DNA of 51,962 nt from Frankia sp. AgB32 (lineage in GTDB: Bacteria; Actinomycetota; Actinomycetes; Frankiales; Frankiaceae): contig NZ_JALKFX010000025.1 of assembly GCF_023243045.1 (NCBI RefSeq), forward strand, positions 1-51,962, written 5' to 3'. The notes beneath the pieces were generated by a model. It was given only the letters and a program-made list of their open reading frames with translations, was not told the DNA's origin and did no database searches. Below, piece after piece: positions 1 through 7,391 of the stretch (positions within the stretch are counted from its first letter, which is position 1; every line of letters starts with the position of its first letter). The position numbers were made by a program, and so were the translations under genes.

Positions 1-2
1 TG

Positions 3-8
3 AAAAAA
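3..8 (+). other. Programmed -1 frameshift slippery site (A6)
   Basis: Six A residues sit where the orfA frame (base 3) and the orfB frame (base 2) meet. IS3-family elements make the OrfAB transposase by -1 slippage on such A-runs. OrfB lies exactly one base back relative to orfA, which fits that mechanism. A downstream stimulatory structure was not identified. Confidence 0.6.
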
Positions 9-41
9 TGCGCGGCGTACTTCGCCAAGGATCATCGGTGA
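3..41 (+). CDS. IS3-family transposase OrfA, C-terminal tail (5' partial)
   Basis: Reading from base 3 gives KKCAAYFAKDHR and then TGA at 39-41. This matches the usual end of IS3-family OrfA proteins (LKKAAAYFAKE-type), the helix-turn-helix subunit that binds the element ends. Only the last dozen residues are visible; the rest lies upstream of the window. OrfA overlaps orfB, which is read in the -1 frame. Confidence 0.6.
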   Translation, partial: KKCAAYFAKDHR

Positions 42-958
42 GCGACACGTTCGAGTTCATCGATGCGGAGTACGCCGGCCGTACCACCACCACTGCGAAC
101 ACCACCGGCGCGACACCGTCCATCATCCAGATGTGCGCATGGTTGGGCGTGTCCCGCTCGGGCTTCTACGAATGGCGCGACCGCTCCGTCTCCGCGACCG
201 CGACCCGCCGTGGCGAGCTCGCCACCCTCGTCCACCAGTCGTTCACCGCCTCCGACGGCACCTACGGCTACCGGCGCGCGCACGCCGACCTGTGCGCCTG
301 GGGACGCCCCTGCAGCCTCGAGCTCGTCCGCGCACTCATGCGGGAGCAGGGCCTGGAGCCGTGCCAGCCACGCCCCTGGCGGCACACCCTGACCGAGCGG
401 GGCCAGGACCCCGCCTCGATCCCCGACCTGCTGCACCGCGACTTCACCGCCGACGCCCCGGGCACGAAGATGGTCGGTGACATTACCTATGTTCCGACCT
501 GGGAAGGCTGGCTCTTCCTCACGACCGTCATCGACTGCCACACCAAAGCCGTCATCGGCTGGGCCATGGACGACAACTACAGGACCGGGCTCATCGACAC
601 CGCCATCAGCATGGCCGCCCGTAACCACCAGCTCGCCGACGGAGCGATTTTTCATTCGGACCGCGGAAGTAACTACACATCAGCCCGCTTCGCTGCTACC
701 TTGACAAGGCTCGGGATCCGTCAGTCCGTCGGCCGGACCGGGATCTGTTACGACAATTCGATGGCCGAATCGTTCTTCGCGACTCTGAAGAACGAACGTG
801 TTCACCGTACCGTCTACCCCACCCGCGAACACGCCCGGCGCGACATTGCCCGATACATCGAAATCCGTTACAATACGACACGCCGCCACTCGGCACTCGA
901 CTACCGAACCCCACAGCAAGTCCACGATGATTACTTGAAAAGACAGTCCGCTGCGTAG
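8..958 (+). CDS. IS3-family transposase OrfB (DDE integrase core)
   Basis: This is the catalytic part of an IS3-family transposase. An HTH_21-like segment (about residues 40-100, with GTYGYRRAHADL) is followed by an rve/RNase H-fold integrase core. The DDE triad is visible: Asp in GDITYV, Asp in HSDRGSNY and Glu in DNSMAESFFATLKNE. The C-terminus carries the family's YNTTRRHSALDYRTPQQ motif. The ATG at 8 is simply the first in the frame; the active product is probably the OrfAB fusion made by slippage at 3-8. No inactivating change is seen in this part. Confidence 0.9.
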   Translation: MRGVLRQGSSVSDTFEFIDAEYAGRTTTTANTTGATPSIIQMCAWLGVSRSGFYEWRDRSVSATATRRGELATLVHQSFTASDGTYGYRRAHADLCAWGRPCSLELVRALMREQGLEPCQPRPWRHTLTERGQDPASIPDLLHRDFTADAPGTKMVGDITYVPTWEGWLFLTTVIDCHTKAVIGWAMDDNYRTGLIDTAISMAARNHQLADGAIFHSDRGSNYTSARFAATLTRLGIRQSVGRTGICYDNSMAESFFATLKNERVHRTVYPTREHARRDIARYIEIRYNTTRRHSALDYRTPQQVHDDYLKRQSAA

Positions 959-969
959 ATCAGCTTAAT

Positions 970-995
970 AACGCCTGTCCGGAATCAACGGGGCA
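970..995. repeat. Putative right terminal inverted repeat of the IS3 element
   Basis: Bases just after orfB read ...CCTGTCCGGAATCAACGGGG then CA. Read inward this begins TGCCCCGTTGATTCCGG, typical of IS3-family ends (terminal TG, GC-rich start). The matching left repeat is outside the window, so the exact limits are inferred. Confidence 0.5.
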
Positions 996-1022
996 CACCA
1001 ACCCAGGGCTTGACGGTCAGGC

Positions 1023-1352
1023 CTAGCTGGCCGGTTGGTCGTCGCGTAGCTGCTGGTTGATCTTGTTGGCTTCGGCGAGTTGGTCTTCGAGGATGACGAT
1101 GCGGCAGGCGGCGTCGATGGCGGTGCCGTTGTCGACGAGTTCCCGCACGCGGCCGGCGATGCGTAGCTGGTAGCGGGAGTAGCGGCGGTGGCCGCCCTCC
1201 GAACGCAGGGGGGTGATCACACGGGCTTCGCCGAGGGCCCGCAGGAAGGCCGGGGTGGTGCCGAGCAGGTCGGCCGCGCGGCCCACGGTGTAGGCGGGGT
1301 AGTCGTCGTCGTCAAGGCTGTCGGACAATCTGCGGGTCGTTCCAGGAGACAT
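1023..1352 (-). CDS. MerR-family transcriptional regulator
   Basis: A small MerR-type DNA-binding protein of about 109 residues. The N-terminal winged helix-turn-helix contains YTVGRAADLLGTTPAFLRAL and the wing EGGHRRYSRYQL. A short helical dimerisation tail (VILEDQLAEANKINQQLR) follows, with no effector domain or Cys metal site. This layout matches short actinobacterial MerR regulators. I chose the ATG at 1352 because a GAGAGG ribosome-binding site lies 7 bases upstream; a longer frame to 1400 runs through a perfect hairpin and is unlikely. The gene is convergent with the IS element and lies about 28 bases from its right end. Its target is unknown. Confidence 0.85.
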   Translation of the reverse strand: MSPGTTRRLSDSLDDDDYPAYTVGRAADLLGTTPAFLRALGEARVITPLRSEGGHRRYSRYQLRIAGRVRELVDNGTAIDAACRIVILEDQLAEANKINQQLRDDQPAS

Positions 1353-1377
1353 TGCACCTCTCGGGACACGTTGAAAG

Positions 1378-1409
1378 GGGGCCCTGGTGCCATCTGGCAC
1401 CAGGGCCCC
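1378..1409 (-). terminator. Perfect 14-bp hairpin upstream of the MerR gene
   Basis: GGGGCCCTGGTGCC and its exact complement flank the 4-base loop ATCT. On the minus strand the stem is followed by CCTTTC, so it could terminate transcription arriving from upstream. It could also be a structured leader or attenuator, since it sits only 25 bases before the MerR start codon. Confidence 0.6.
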
Positions 1410-1883
1410 GAGGGTTCAACACCATCTACCGGCGAGAAGCGCCGGATTCGGGGTTCCGCGCCGCCACCACAGGGGGCGGGTGCGCGGAGATCGCATAGGC
1501 GTGACCGGGGACCACCTTCCAAACCTGGGTCTGCGGTAACCGGGCGAGAAAACCCATCGCCCGGGCGATCCTGATGGCGTCTACTCCTCTCTGTCTGCCT
1601 ACTCGCTGCCGAACCTGCACGGTGCTGCTCGGCGGCCCGACTGGCCGCCGCCCCGCTCGCGGCAGTTCGTGTCTGCCGCGACCATGGACTCCGTTGGCTA
1701 CGAGAGCAAAGCTACCCCACGTCGAGCCCGATGTCTACTGTGACGGGAACAGATTTTTCGGCTCCTCGCGGCCAGGTTAGCTGCTGTGGCCGAGTGCGGC
1801 CGGCGTCGACGCCGCCGCACCGCCAATGTCTGCCGTGCCGGCAGGGTGCCTGGCAGGTGACCTGATCCCTACCGCGGCCAGGC
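1410..1883. other. Non-coding stretch without a convincing gene
   Basis: About 470 bases separate the MerR leader from the methyltransferase. Short open frames exist on both strands (for example 64 codons on the minus strand at 1426-1620), but none has a recognisable domain or a good ribosome-binding site. The methyltransferase ends at 1884. I see no RNA gene here. Confidence 0.5.
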
Positions 1884-2660
1884 TCAGCGGCGCCGGGCGA
1901 ACCAGACCTCCTCGGCCGGCCAACGCTGGACCCACTCGGGCGGAAACTCCGCGAATTCGCTGTTGGTCGCATCCGGCGGCACCTCGACCTCGACCAGGTC
2001 CTCCACGACAAGGCCGCAGCCCGTCATGAGCCGGATCCATTCCCCGTGCGGCAGCGTGAACTGCCGGTACGCCAGGCCCGACCCGCCGCGCCTGGCCAGC
2101 CGGTGCAGCCCGAACAGGTCCTGGACCAGTCGATTGGTGACCGGCCCCTGCTCGGGCATGCACAGGCGCGCCAGGACCGAGTAGGTCAGGAACACCAGCC
2201 GGCCGCCGGGCCGCAGCAGGCGGGCCGCCTGCGGAATCCAGCGGTACGGGTCGCACCAGACCGCGGCACCGAACTCGTTGATCACCAGGTCGGCGCATGC
2301 GTCGGCCAGTGGCACCCGCTCGGCGTCCCCGTGGACCAGCGGGAAGCGCACGCCGAACTCCTCCTGCATGCGGCGTGCGAAAGCCAGCTGCCGGGCCGAG
2401 ACATCGACGCCGACCGGCCGCGCGCCGCGGCGGGCCAGCCACGCCGAGACATAGGCGCTGCCGCAGCCCAGCTCAACCGCCACCCCACCAGCCAGGTCCG
2501 CAGGCGCGACCGGTAGCCGGGACTGGGGGACGCCCCACATGCCCCAGTACGGTTCGTCCGCGGCCCACCGAGGACGCGCATACCGCTCAAACCAGGCGGC
2601 GGGGTACTCGTCCCACTGCCGCCGAGTCACCGGTACATGAGCGCCCGCCTTCTCCGCCAT
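1884..2660 (-). CDS. Class I SAM-dependent methyltransferase
   Basis: A 258-residue soluble protein with a Rossmann-type methyltransferase fold. Motif I (VELGCGSAYVSAWLARRG, about residues 62-80) binds SAM, followed by the acidic VDVSARQL (motif II), GDAERVPLAD (motif III) and LLRPGGRLVF (post-motif). The N-terminal YPAAWFERYARPRWAADEPYWGMWG segment is typical of Methyltransf_11/25 proteins. The substrate cannot be read from sequence. The gene is transcribed divergently from another methyltransferase gene about 200 bases away; the two are not close copies. Confidence 0.85.
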   Translation of the reverse strand: MAEKAGAHVPVTRRQWDEYPAAWFERYARPRWAADEPYWGMWGVPQSRLPVAPADLAGGVAVELGCGSAYVSAWLARRGARPVGVDVSARQLAFARRMQEEFGVRFPLVHGDAERVPLADACADLVINEFGAAVWCDPYRWIPQAARLLRPGGRLVFLTYSVLARLCMPEQGPVTNRLVQDLFGLHRLARRGGSGLAYRQFTLPHGEWIRLMTGCGLVVEDLVEVEVPPDATNSEFAEFPPEWVQRWPAEEVWFARRR

Positions 2661-2766
2661 AGCGAAAGCGTAGGACAGCCGAACATCGGTTGATCTTTGG
2701 CGATCTGGTTCTGGCTCTCAGGCACGATCCGCGCAATGCGGCCGCTGGCCGCGGACCCGGAGCCAC

Positions 2767-2790
2767 TGTGGCTGTGGCTGTGGCTGTGGC
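2767..2790. repeat. Tandem hexamer repeat (TGTGGC) x4
   Basis: Four uninterrupted copies of TGTGGC lie between the two divergent methyltransferase genes, upstream of the likely GTG start at 2861. If the frame is extended to its far upstream TTG, the repeat would encode an alternating Val-Ala run, which argues against that longer start. It could vary in copy number by slippage. Confidence 0.7.
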
Positions 2791-2860
2791 TGGCGACGGT
2801 GAGCCTGCACGGACGACTGTTGCCGGGGTGCCCGCGGGTCGGCGGCTGTCTGGCGCCATA

Positions 2861-3550
2861 GTGTCGGCTGTGCTCGACTGGTCTCACAACGCCTTCTACC
2901 AACGGCTGCTCTTGCGCGCCCTGCCGCGGCCCTGCCGGCGGGTGCTCGATGTCGGCTGTGGCGCCGGAGGGTTCGCGGCCCGCCTCGCCGAGCGCGTCGA
3001 GCACGTCGACGCCGTCGACCGCAGTGCGCGGATGATCGAGGACGCGCGGCGCCACACCCCCGGCAACGTCACCTGCGTTCTCGCCGACGTGCTGGTCGAC
3101 CCGCTGCCGGGCAAGGACTACGACGCGATCGTCTCGATCACCGCGCTGCACCACATGCCGCTGGCGGACGCGCTCGAGGTGCTTGCGGCCGCGCTGCGAC
3201 CCGGCGGGGTCCTCGCCGCCGTCGTCCTACCCCGCGTGGACCTGCGCCGGGAGTGGCCCGTCGAGATCGTCGCGATGGTCGGACATCGCCTGCTTGGCGT
3301 CGCCTTCCTCGTGAACAGGTTGCTGCGCGGCGCCCCTACGTTCGCGAAGGAGCACCACACCCGCACGAGCATGCCCGTGGTCCTGGACCCGCCGCTGACC
3401 ACACGCGAGGCCGCCCGCGTGGCCGCCGCGGTGCTGCCCGGCGCGCGCGTGCGACGGCTGCTGTTCTGGCGTTACCTCCTGATCTGGGAGAAACCGCTCC
3501 CCCGCGACGGCAACCCCGCCGCGGCGGGGCCCTCACCGAGGAGCACCTAG
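2861..3550 (+). CDS. Class I SAM-dependent methyltransferase
   Basis: A methyltransferase of about 229 residues with the motifs RVLDVGCGAGGFAARLAE (SAM binding), VDAVDRSARMIEDAR, and ALRPGGVLAAVVLP after the ITALHHMPLADAL core. This resembles Methyltransf_12/25 proteins. The open frame extends upstream to a TTG at 2690, but the extra part is low-complexity and includes the hexamer repeat. I place the start at the GTG at 2861, just before the conserved DWSHNAFYQRLL segment; no strong ribosome-binding site decides this. It is divergent from the neighbouring methyltransferase. Substrate unknown. Confidence 0.75.
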   Translation: MSAVLDWSHNAFYQRLLLRALPRPCRRVLDVGCGAGGFAARLAERVEHVDAVDRSARMIEDARRHTPGNVTCVLADVLVDPLPGKDYDAIVSITALHHMPLADALEVLAAALRPGGVLAAVVLPRVDLRREWPVEIVAMVGHRLLGVAFLVNRLLRGAPTFAKEHHTRTSMPVVLDPPLTTREAARVAAAVLPGARVRRLLFWRYLLIWEKPLPRDGNPAAAGPSPRST

Positions 3551-3588
3551 GGGTGGAGCCCGCGCGCAGGTGCACGCCGCGAACCCGC

Positions 3589-3774
3589 GTGGCCGACGAT
3601 GTCGTCGCCGCGGTCTTCTCGCGGTCCAGCTCGGCGCCCCACCTGTTCGGCGAGGATCGCGGCGCGTTCGAGACGCGACTGCGGGAGCTCCTGCGCGACG
3701 CGAGTCCCGAGGGCACGTTCAGCGAGCAGACACGCGACATCGCCGTCGACCTCTGGCAGCCCCGTGATCGGGCG
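3589..3774 (+). pseudogene. C-terminal fragment of a methyltransferase
   Basis: In one frame this stretch reads VADDVVAAVFSRSSSAPHL, then FGEDRGAFETRLRELLRD, ASPEGTFSEQTRDI and AVDLW. This looks like the C-terminal part of SAM-dependent methyltransferases (the SSSAPHLFG...F...LR.LL...SP.G.F pattern). No N-terminal SAM-binding part precedes it, because the complete methyltransferase upstream is in another frame and ends at 3550. I infer a decayed remnant. Confidence 0.45.
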
Positions 3775-3877
3775 GACGCCCCGTGCGCCCTGTCGGTGAC
3801 CCCACCGTCGGCCCACCGCCTGGGGAGGTCTTCACGTCGCGCTGAGGGTGGTGTGGGCAGGCGAGCGCGACCGTACG

Positions 3878-4852
3878 TCACCCACGGGCCGGCGGCCGGT
3901 GACCAACCGCCGCCGCAGCCCGGTCGAGGCGGTGCGGCTCCCGGGTGCGAGTGGACCGTGGGTGCGGCGGGCCTTCGCTCAGGCCGACGGCGAGGCCCAG
4001 GGCGACGACGGTGATGCCGACCCAGACGAGCGGGGCGGGCGCCGTCCCCGTGACCGGAACACTGATCGCCGCGGCGGCCGCGGGGGCGACGCCGGTGAGC
4101 AGTCCGGCGCGAGCGGCGCCGATCGTGCGTACGCAGCTGTACCAGAGGACGAACGCGACGGCGGTCACGGCGGTCGCGAGGTAGCCGATCGCGAGCAGGT
4201 CGGCGGCGTCGAGACGGCCCAGCGCCGGCCAGCTTCCGGTGGCGATGCCCAGGACCGTGAAGATCAGCGCCGCGAGCCAGGTGACATGGACAGACACGCC
4301 GTGGGCTCCGAGGCGGGGCAGCACGGGGACGGCGAGCAGGGTGAACGCGGCCTCGCACGCGAAGGTGACCAGCGCCCAGAGCAGGCCGGCGGTGTCGCTG
4401 CGTCCAACGCCCTCGACGAGCGCGGAGCCGGCGGTGACGACGAGTGCCGCGCAGAGCACCCGGGCCTGGGGCCGGCGGTGCTCGAGCAGCGGACCGCACG
4501 CGGCCATCACGACCGGGACGCAGGCCACGGCGACGCCGAGCACCGCGGGTTCGGCGTGGCGCGAGCCGCGCACGAGCGCGACGTTGAAGACGACCAGGCC
4601 GGTGACGGACACCCCGAGCAGCCACAGCCATTCGGTGCCGCGCGGGCGGTGCGGCACCCGTCCGCCGCAGCGGGCTAAGAGGAGCAGCAGGGCGCAGCCC
4701 AGGGTGTAGCGCAGCGCCTGGGCCGGGTAGAGCGCGGCGTCGGCGAGCACTCCGGAGACCGCGACGCCGGCACCGACGAACATCATCCCGGTCGCGCCGG
4801 CGAGCGAGGCACGGCGGGTCGCGCCGGCGAGCGGGGTACGGGGAGTGGACAT
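3878..4852 (-). CDS. EamA/DMT-family permease
   Basis: An integral membrane protein of 324 residues with about ten hydrophobic segments arranged as two EamA halves, as in drug/metabolite and amino-acid exporters (RhaT/YdcZ-like). The second half contains AIGYLATAVTAVAFVLWYSC, characteristic of the fold. I chose the ATG at 4852 (MSTPRTPLAG); the longer frame to 5062 would run into the divergent regulator. It faces a MocR regulator across a 58-base gap with two operator-like repeats, so the regulator very probably controls this exporter. The substrate is not identifiable; an amine or amino acid is a reasonable guess. Confidence 0.85.
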   Translation of the reverse strand: MSTPRTPLAGATRRASLAGATGMMFVGAGVAVSGVLADAALYPAQALRYTLGCALLLLLARCGGRVPHRPRGTEWLWLLGVSVTGLVVFNVALVRGSRHAEPAVLGVAVACVPVVMAACGPLLEHRRPQARVLCAALVVTAGSALVEGVGRSDTAGLLWALVTFACEAAFTLLAVPVLPRLGAHGVSVHVTWLAALIFTVLGIATGSWPALGRLDAADLLAIGYLATAVTAVAFVLWYSCVRTIGAARAGLLTGVAPAAAAAISVPVTGTAPAPLVWVGITVVALGLAVGLSEGPPHPRSTRTREPHRLDRAAAAVGHRPPARG

Positions 4853-4874
4853 CCGCCGATGCTCGCCGCCAGCA

Positions 4875-4918
4875 TGGTTCGTGAACCAGTGCCAACGATG
4901 GGCAGGTTTCATGGACCA
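4875..4918. promoter_or_regulatory. Paired operator-like repeats between exporter and MocR genes
   Basis: TGGTTCGTGAACCA (4875-4888) has perfect TGGTTC/GAACCA arms. A related AGGTTTCATGGACCA follows at 4904-4918, 29 bases on, or about three helical turns. MocR-type regulators commonly bind two repeats in the shared promoter of a divergent target. The second site overlaps the proposed MocR start codon at 4911, which would allow autorepression. Confidence 0.55.
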
Positions 4919-6362
4919 AACCGGGTGGGGAACCGACTTCCTGCAACTCGACCCGGCGGCGGCGCCGACCCGCGGGCTTCCCGGCTGGCTGGTCGACGTG
5001 CTGCGTGCCGCGATAGGCGACGGCCGGCTCCCGACGGGCAGCCGGCTGCCGGCGACCCGCACGTTCGCCGCGGAACTCGGCTGCTCCCGTGGTGTCGTCG
5101 TCGAGGCCTACCGGCGCCTCGCCGACGAGGGTCTCCTGCGCGCCCACCGCGGCGGCGGAACGACGGTGCTGGCCCCGCCGACGCCGTCGCCGCGGGCGGG
5201 CGAGCGCGCGGGGGCGTACCCGGACGGACCCGGCTGGCAGGGGCCGCTACCCCAGCCACGGCCGGCGGGCGGCGCGGTGATCGACCTGTCTCCGGGAGTC
5301 CCGGACCTCTCCGCGTTTCCCCGCGGCGCCTGGCTGCGCGCCGAACGCGCCGTGCTCACCGAGACCCATCCCGACGACCTGGGCTACGGCGACCCGCGCG
5401 GGCATCCCCGGCTGCGCGCCGCGCTCGCCCCGTGGCTGGCCCGCACCCGCGGGCTGCGCGTCACCGGCGAGGACATCCTGATCGTCGCCGGTGTCGCGCA
5501 GGCGATGGCGCTGCTCGCCCAGGCGCTGCGCCGTGAGGGCATCGACCGGATCGCCGTGGAGGACCCGGGTTCACGCGGCGCCCTGGACGAGTTCGACTAC
5601 TGGGGGCTGCGCCCCGTCCCCGTCCCCGTCGACGACGAGGGCCAGCGCGTCGACGCGCTGGCCGCCAGCGCAACCCGCGTCGCGTTCCTCACCCCCGCGC
5701 ACCAGTTCCCCACCGGGGTCGTCCTGGGCGCCGCGCGGCGCCGCGCGCTGCTGGCCTGGGCCGCCACCGACGCCGAACTGATCATCGAGGACGATTACGA
5801 CGCCGAGTTCCGCTACGACCGCGCGCCGGTCCCCGCACTGCACCGCGGCGCCCCGGCCCGGATCGCCTACACCGGCAGCACGTCGAAGACCCTGGCGCCG
5901 GCGATGCGCCTGGGCTGGCTCGTCCCACCGCCGGCGCGTTACTCCGCCCTGGTCGCGGCGAAGCACGCCAGCGACCTCGGCAGCCCGACCGTCCCCCAGC
6001 TCGTCCTGGCCCGCCTGCTCGAAAGCGGCGCCTACGACCGGCACATCCGCCTCGTGCGGACCCGCCACCGCGCCCGTCGCGACGCGCTGCTCGATGCCCT
6101 GCGCGCCGGGCTGCCGGCCGTGACCGTGCGGGGCGTCGCCGCCGGCCTGCACCTGCTCGTCACCCTGCCCGACGAGCGGATGGACGACGCCGCGCTCGCC
6201 GAGCGGCTACACGCCGACGGCGTCCTCGTTCATCCCCTGTCCCGCCACCGCCGCCGCCCCGGACCACCCGGCCTCGTCCTCGGCTACGCCGCCCACCCAC
6301 CCGACCGCCTGCGCGAGGCCGCCGCGACGATCGTCCGGGCCGTGCGCCCACAGAGCAGGTGA
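4911..6362 (+). CDS. MocR-family regulator (GntR HTH fused to PLP aminotransferase domain)
   Basis: A 483-residue protein with an N-terminal GntR winged helix (about residues 20-95, SRLPATRTFAAELGCSRGVV) and a class I aminotransferase-fold domain that senses effector through PLP. The PLP lysine is in YTGSTSKTLAPAMRLGW, and IIEDDYDAEFRYD is the usual PLP-pocket motif. The ATG at 4911 is preferred over that at 4845, because the latter overlaps the divergent exporter gene. It probably controls the adjacent EamA exporter and itself. It ends shortly before a strong hairpin that can serve genes from both sides. Confidence 0.88.
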   Translation: MDQTGWGTDFLQLDPAAAPTRGLPGWLVDVLRAAIGDGRLPTGSRLPATRTFAAELGCSRGVVVEAYRRLADEGLLRAHRGGGTTVLAPPTPSPRAGERAGAYPDGPGWQGPLPQPRPAGGAVIDLSPGVPDLSAFPRGAWLRAERAVLTETHPDDLGYGDPRGHPRLRAALAPWLARTRGLRVTGEDILIVAGVAQAMALLAQALRREGIDRIAVEDPGSRGALDEFDYWGLRPVPVPVDDEGQRVDALAASATRVAFLTPAHQFPTGVVLGAARRRALLAWAATDAELIIEDDYDAEFRYDRAPVPALHRGAPARIAYTGSTSKTLAPAMRLGWLVPPPARYSALVAAKHASDLGSPTVPQLVLARLLESGAYDRHIRLVRTRHRARRDALLDALRAGLPAVTVRGVAAGLHLLVTLPDERMDDAALAERLHADGVLVHPLSRHRRRPGPPGLVLGYAAHPPDRLREAAATIVRAVRPQSR

Positions 6363-6396
6363 TACCGAGGCCGGCGCACTGGTGCTCGCCACGACG

Positions 6397-6430
6397 AAGG
6401 GGCCCTCCACGATGCCGTGGAGGGCCCCTT
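6397..6430. terminator. Bidirectional hairpin terminator
   Basis: AAGGGGCCCTCCAC and its exact complement form a 14-bp stem with a 6-base loop (GATGCC). It lies between the ends of two convergent genes, the MocR gene (6362) and the glycine-zipper gene (6448). The A-run on one side and T-run on the other suit termination in either direction. Confidence 0.75.
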
Positions 6431-6447
6431 GGCGCACAGGCGTGGAT

Positions 6448-6690
6448 CTACTCGTCGAGCGCCTTGCCGATGCTGGCGCCCGCCACCGCACCCGCGGCGG
6501 CGCCACCGCCGGCGATGGCCATCGCGCCGTGCGGTCCGACCACCGGCAGCGCGGCCGCGCCCGCGTAGGCGCCGGCCGCGAATCCCGCGATGGTTCCGAG
6601 GACCGCCCCGACCTGACCCGCGGTGCTGTTCCCCGCGATCTCGTCCGCCTTCTCCATCCCGGCCTTTGCCGCGTGCACACCTGCTGACAT
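6448..6690 (-). CDS. Small glycine-zipper protein
   Basis: An 80-residue protein with a GGGGAGG ribosome-binding site before its ATG at 6690. After a polar N-terminus (MSAGVHAAKAGMEKADEIAG) the rest is Ala/Gly-rich with GxxxG spacing (VGAVLGTIAGFAAGAYAGAA, AIAGGGAAAGAVAGASIG), typical of glycine-zipper membrane-inserting proteins. There is no signal peptide or Cys. The function of such actinobacterial proteins is unknown; membrane association is inferred from composition. Confidence 0.75.
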   Translation of the reverse strand: MSAGVHAAKAGMEKADEIAGNSTAGQVGAVLGTIAGFAAGAYAGAAALPVVGPHGAMAIAGGGAAAGAVAGASIGKALDE

Positions 6691-7391
6691 ATCCGCCTCC
6701 CCCGACGAAAAGAATTCCAGCCATCCGGCCTGGAAATCTATTTCCGCACAGGGCGCGGCGGACGTCAACGTATTTTCCCCCGCCTGGGAACGCGGCGTCG
6801 CGGATGTCGGACCGAGATCTCCGATGCCCCCTCGAAAGAATGGGGAAGCATGGGAGTCGGGTCTCTTCCGCGCACGCCACTGGACGCCGGAGCGGAGGGA
6901 TCGAACCCGCTGGTTCTGAACCCGCCCGCTACCAGCGAACCGCACCGTGGCTCCAACCGCTTCGACGGCCGCCATCATGATCATGGAAGGGGTGCTGCCG
7001 CGACCCTCGATAAACAAGGGGTCCAGATTCCCGGGTCCGGACACCGAGGACCGCGAAGGTGGCGAGGCGCATGTGAGCGCCGCGGACACGGCCCGGCGGG
7101 AAGGTGCCGCGGTTGCCACGAGAATCGCCAGAAAACGTCTGGCCCGACGATTCGTGCCATGGCCACCTGGCCGGAAACCCTCGCACCCAATGCCGCCGCC
7201 ACGGCGTTTCGACGGCGGGGGGGTGGTGGTGGACGTGTGCCCGGGCGACAGCGTCGGCCGCGTCCACGCCGGACAGGATGGCCCGCGATCCCGCTCCCGC
7301 GCCACGGCGACCACCTTGCCTGACGGCCCACCGCGCCGCGGACAGGGGCTGCCCGCGCCCGGCGATGGCGGCGGCGCGGCGCGGCGCGTGC
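6691..7391. other. Long region without a convincing gene
   Basis: About 700 bases lie between the glycine-zipper gene and the end of the nuclease-like gene. The first 150 bases are less GC-rich (AAAAGAATTCC, GGAAATCTATTTCC) and probably hold the promoter of the glycine-zipper gene. A 7-bp inverted repeat (CGCTGGT/ACCAGCG, 6908-6937) sits in the middle beside a tRNA-like GGTTCGATCCC on the minus strand. Open frames here lack domain signals. I found no complete tRNA fold. Confidence 0.45.

Larger units (their letters stand above)
1..995 (+). mobile_element. IS3-family insertion sequence, right part only
   Basis: The window opens at the orfA/orfB junction of an IS3-family element. The last 12 codons of orfA, an A6 slippery run, the full orfB transposase and a plausible right terminal inverted repeat ending in GGGGCA near 995 are present. 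The left end and most of orfA lie outside the window. The right boundary is inferred from the typical IS3 end (TG...CA) and cannot be confirmed without the left repeat or a target duplication. Confidence 0.8.

Noticed and set aside
1426-1620. 64-codon frame on the minus strand
   Set aside because: No ribosome-binding site, no recognised domain, and it overlaps the hairpin-containing leader region; kept as non-coding.
4845-4910. Upstream ATG start for the first MocR gene
   Set aside because: It would overlap the divergent exporter's start and place the operator repeats inside the coding region.
6881-6960. tRNA-like sequence on the minus strand (GGTTCGATCCC and GCTGGTAGC)
   Set aside because: The T-loop-like motif is present, but the T stem has a mismatch, the anticodon stem cannot be formed and the D-to-T distance is too short. 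At best a decayed relic.
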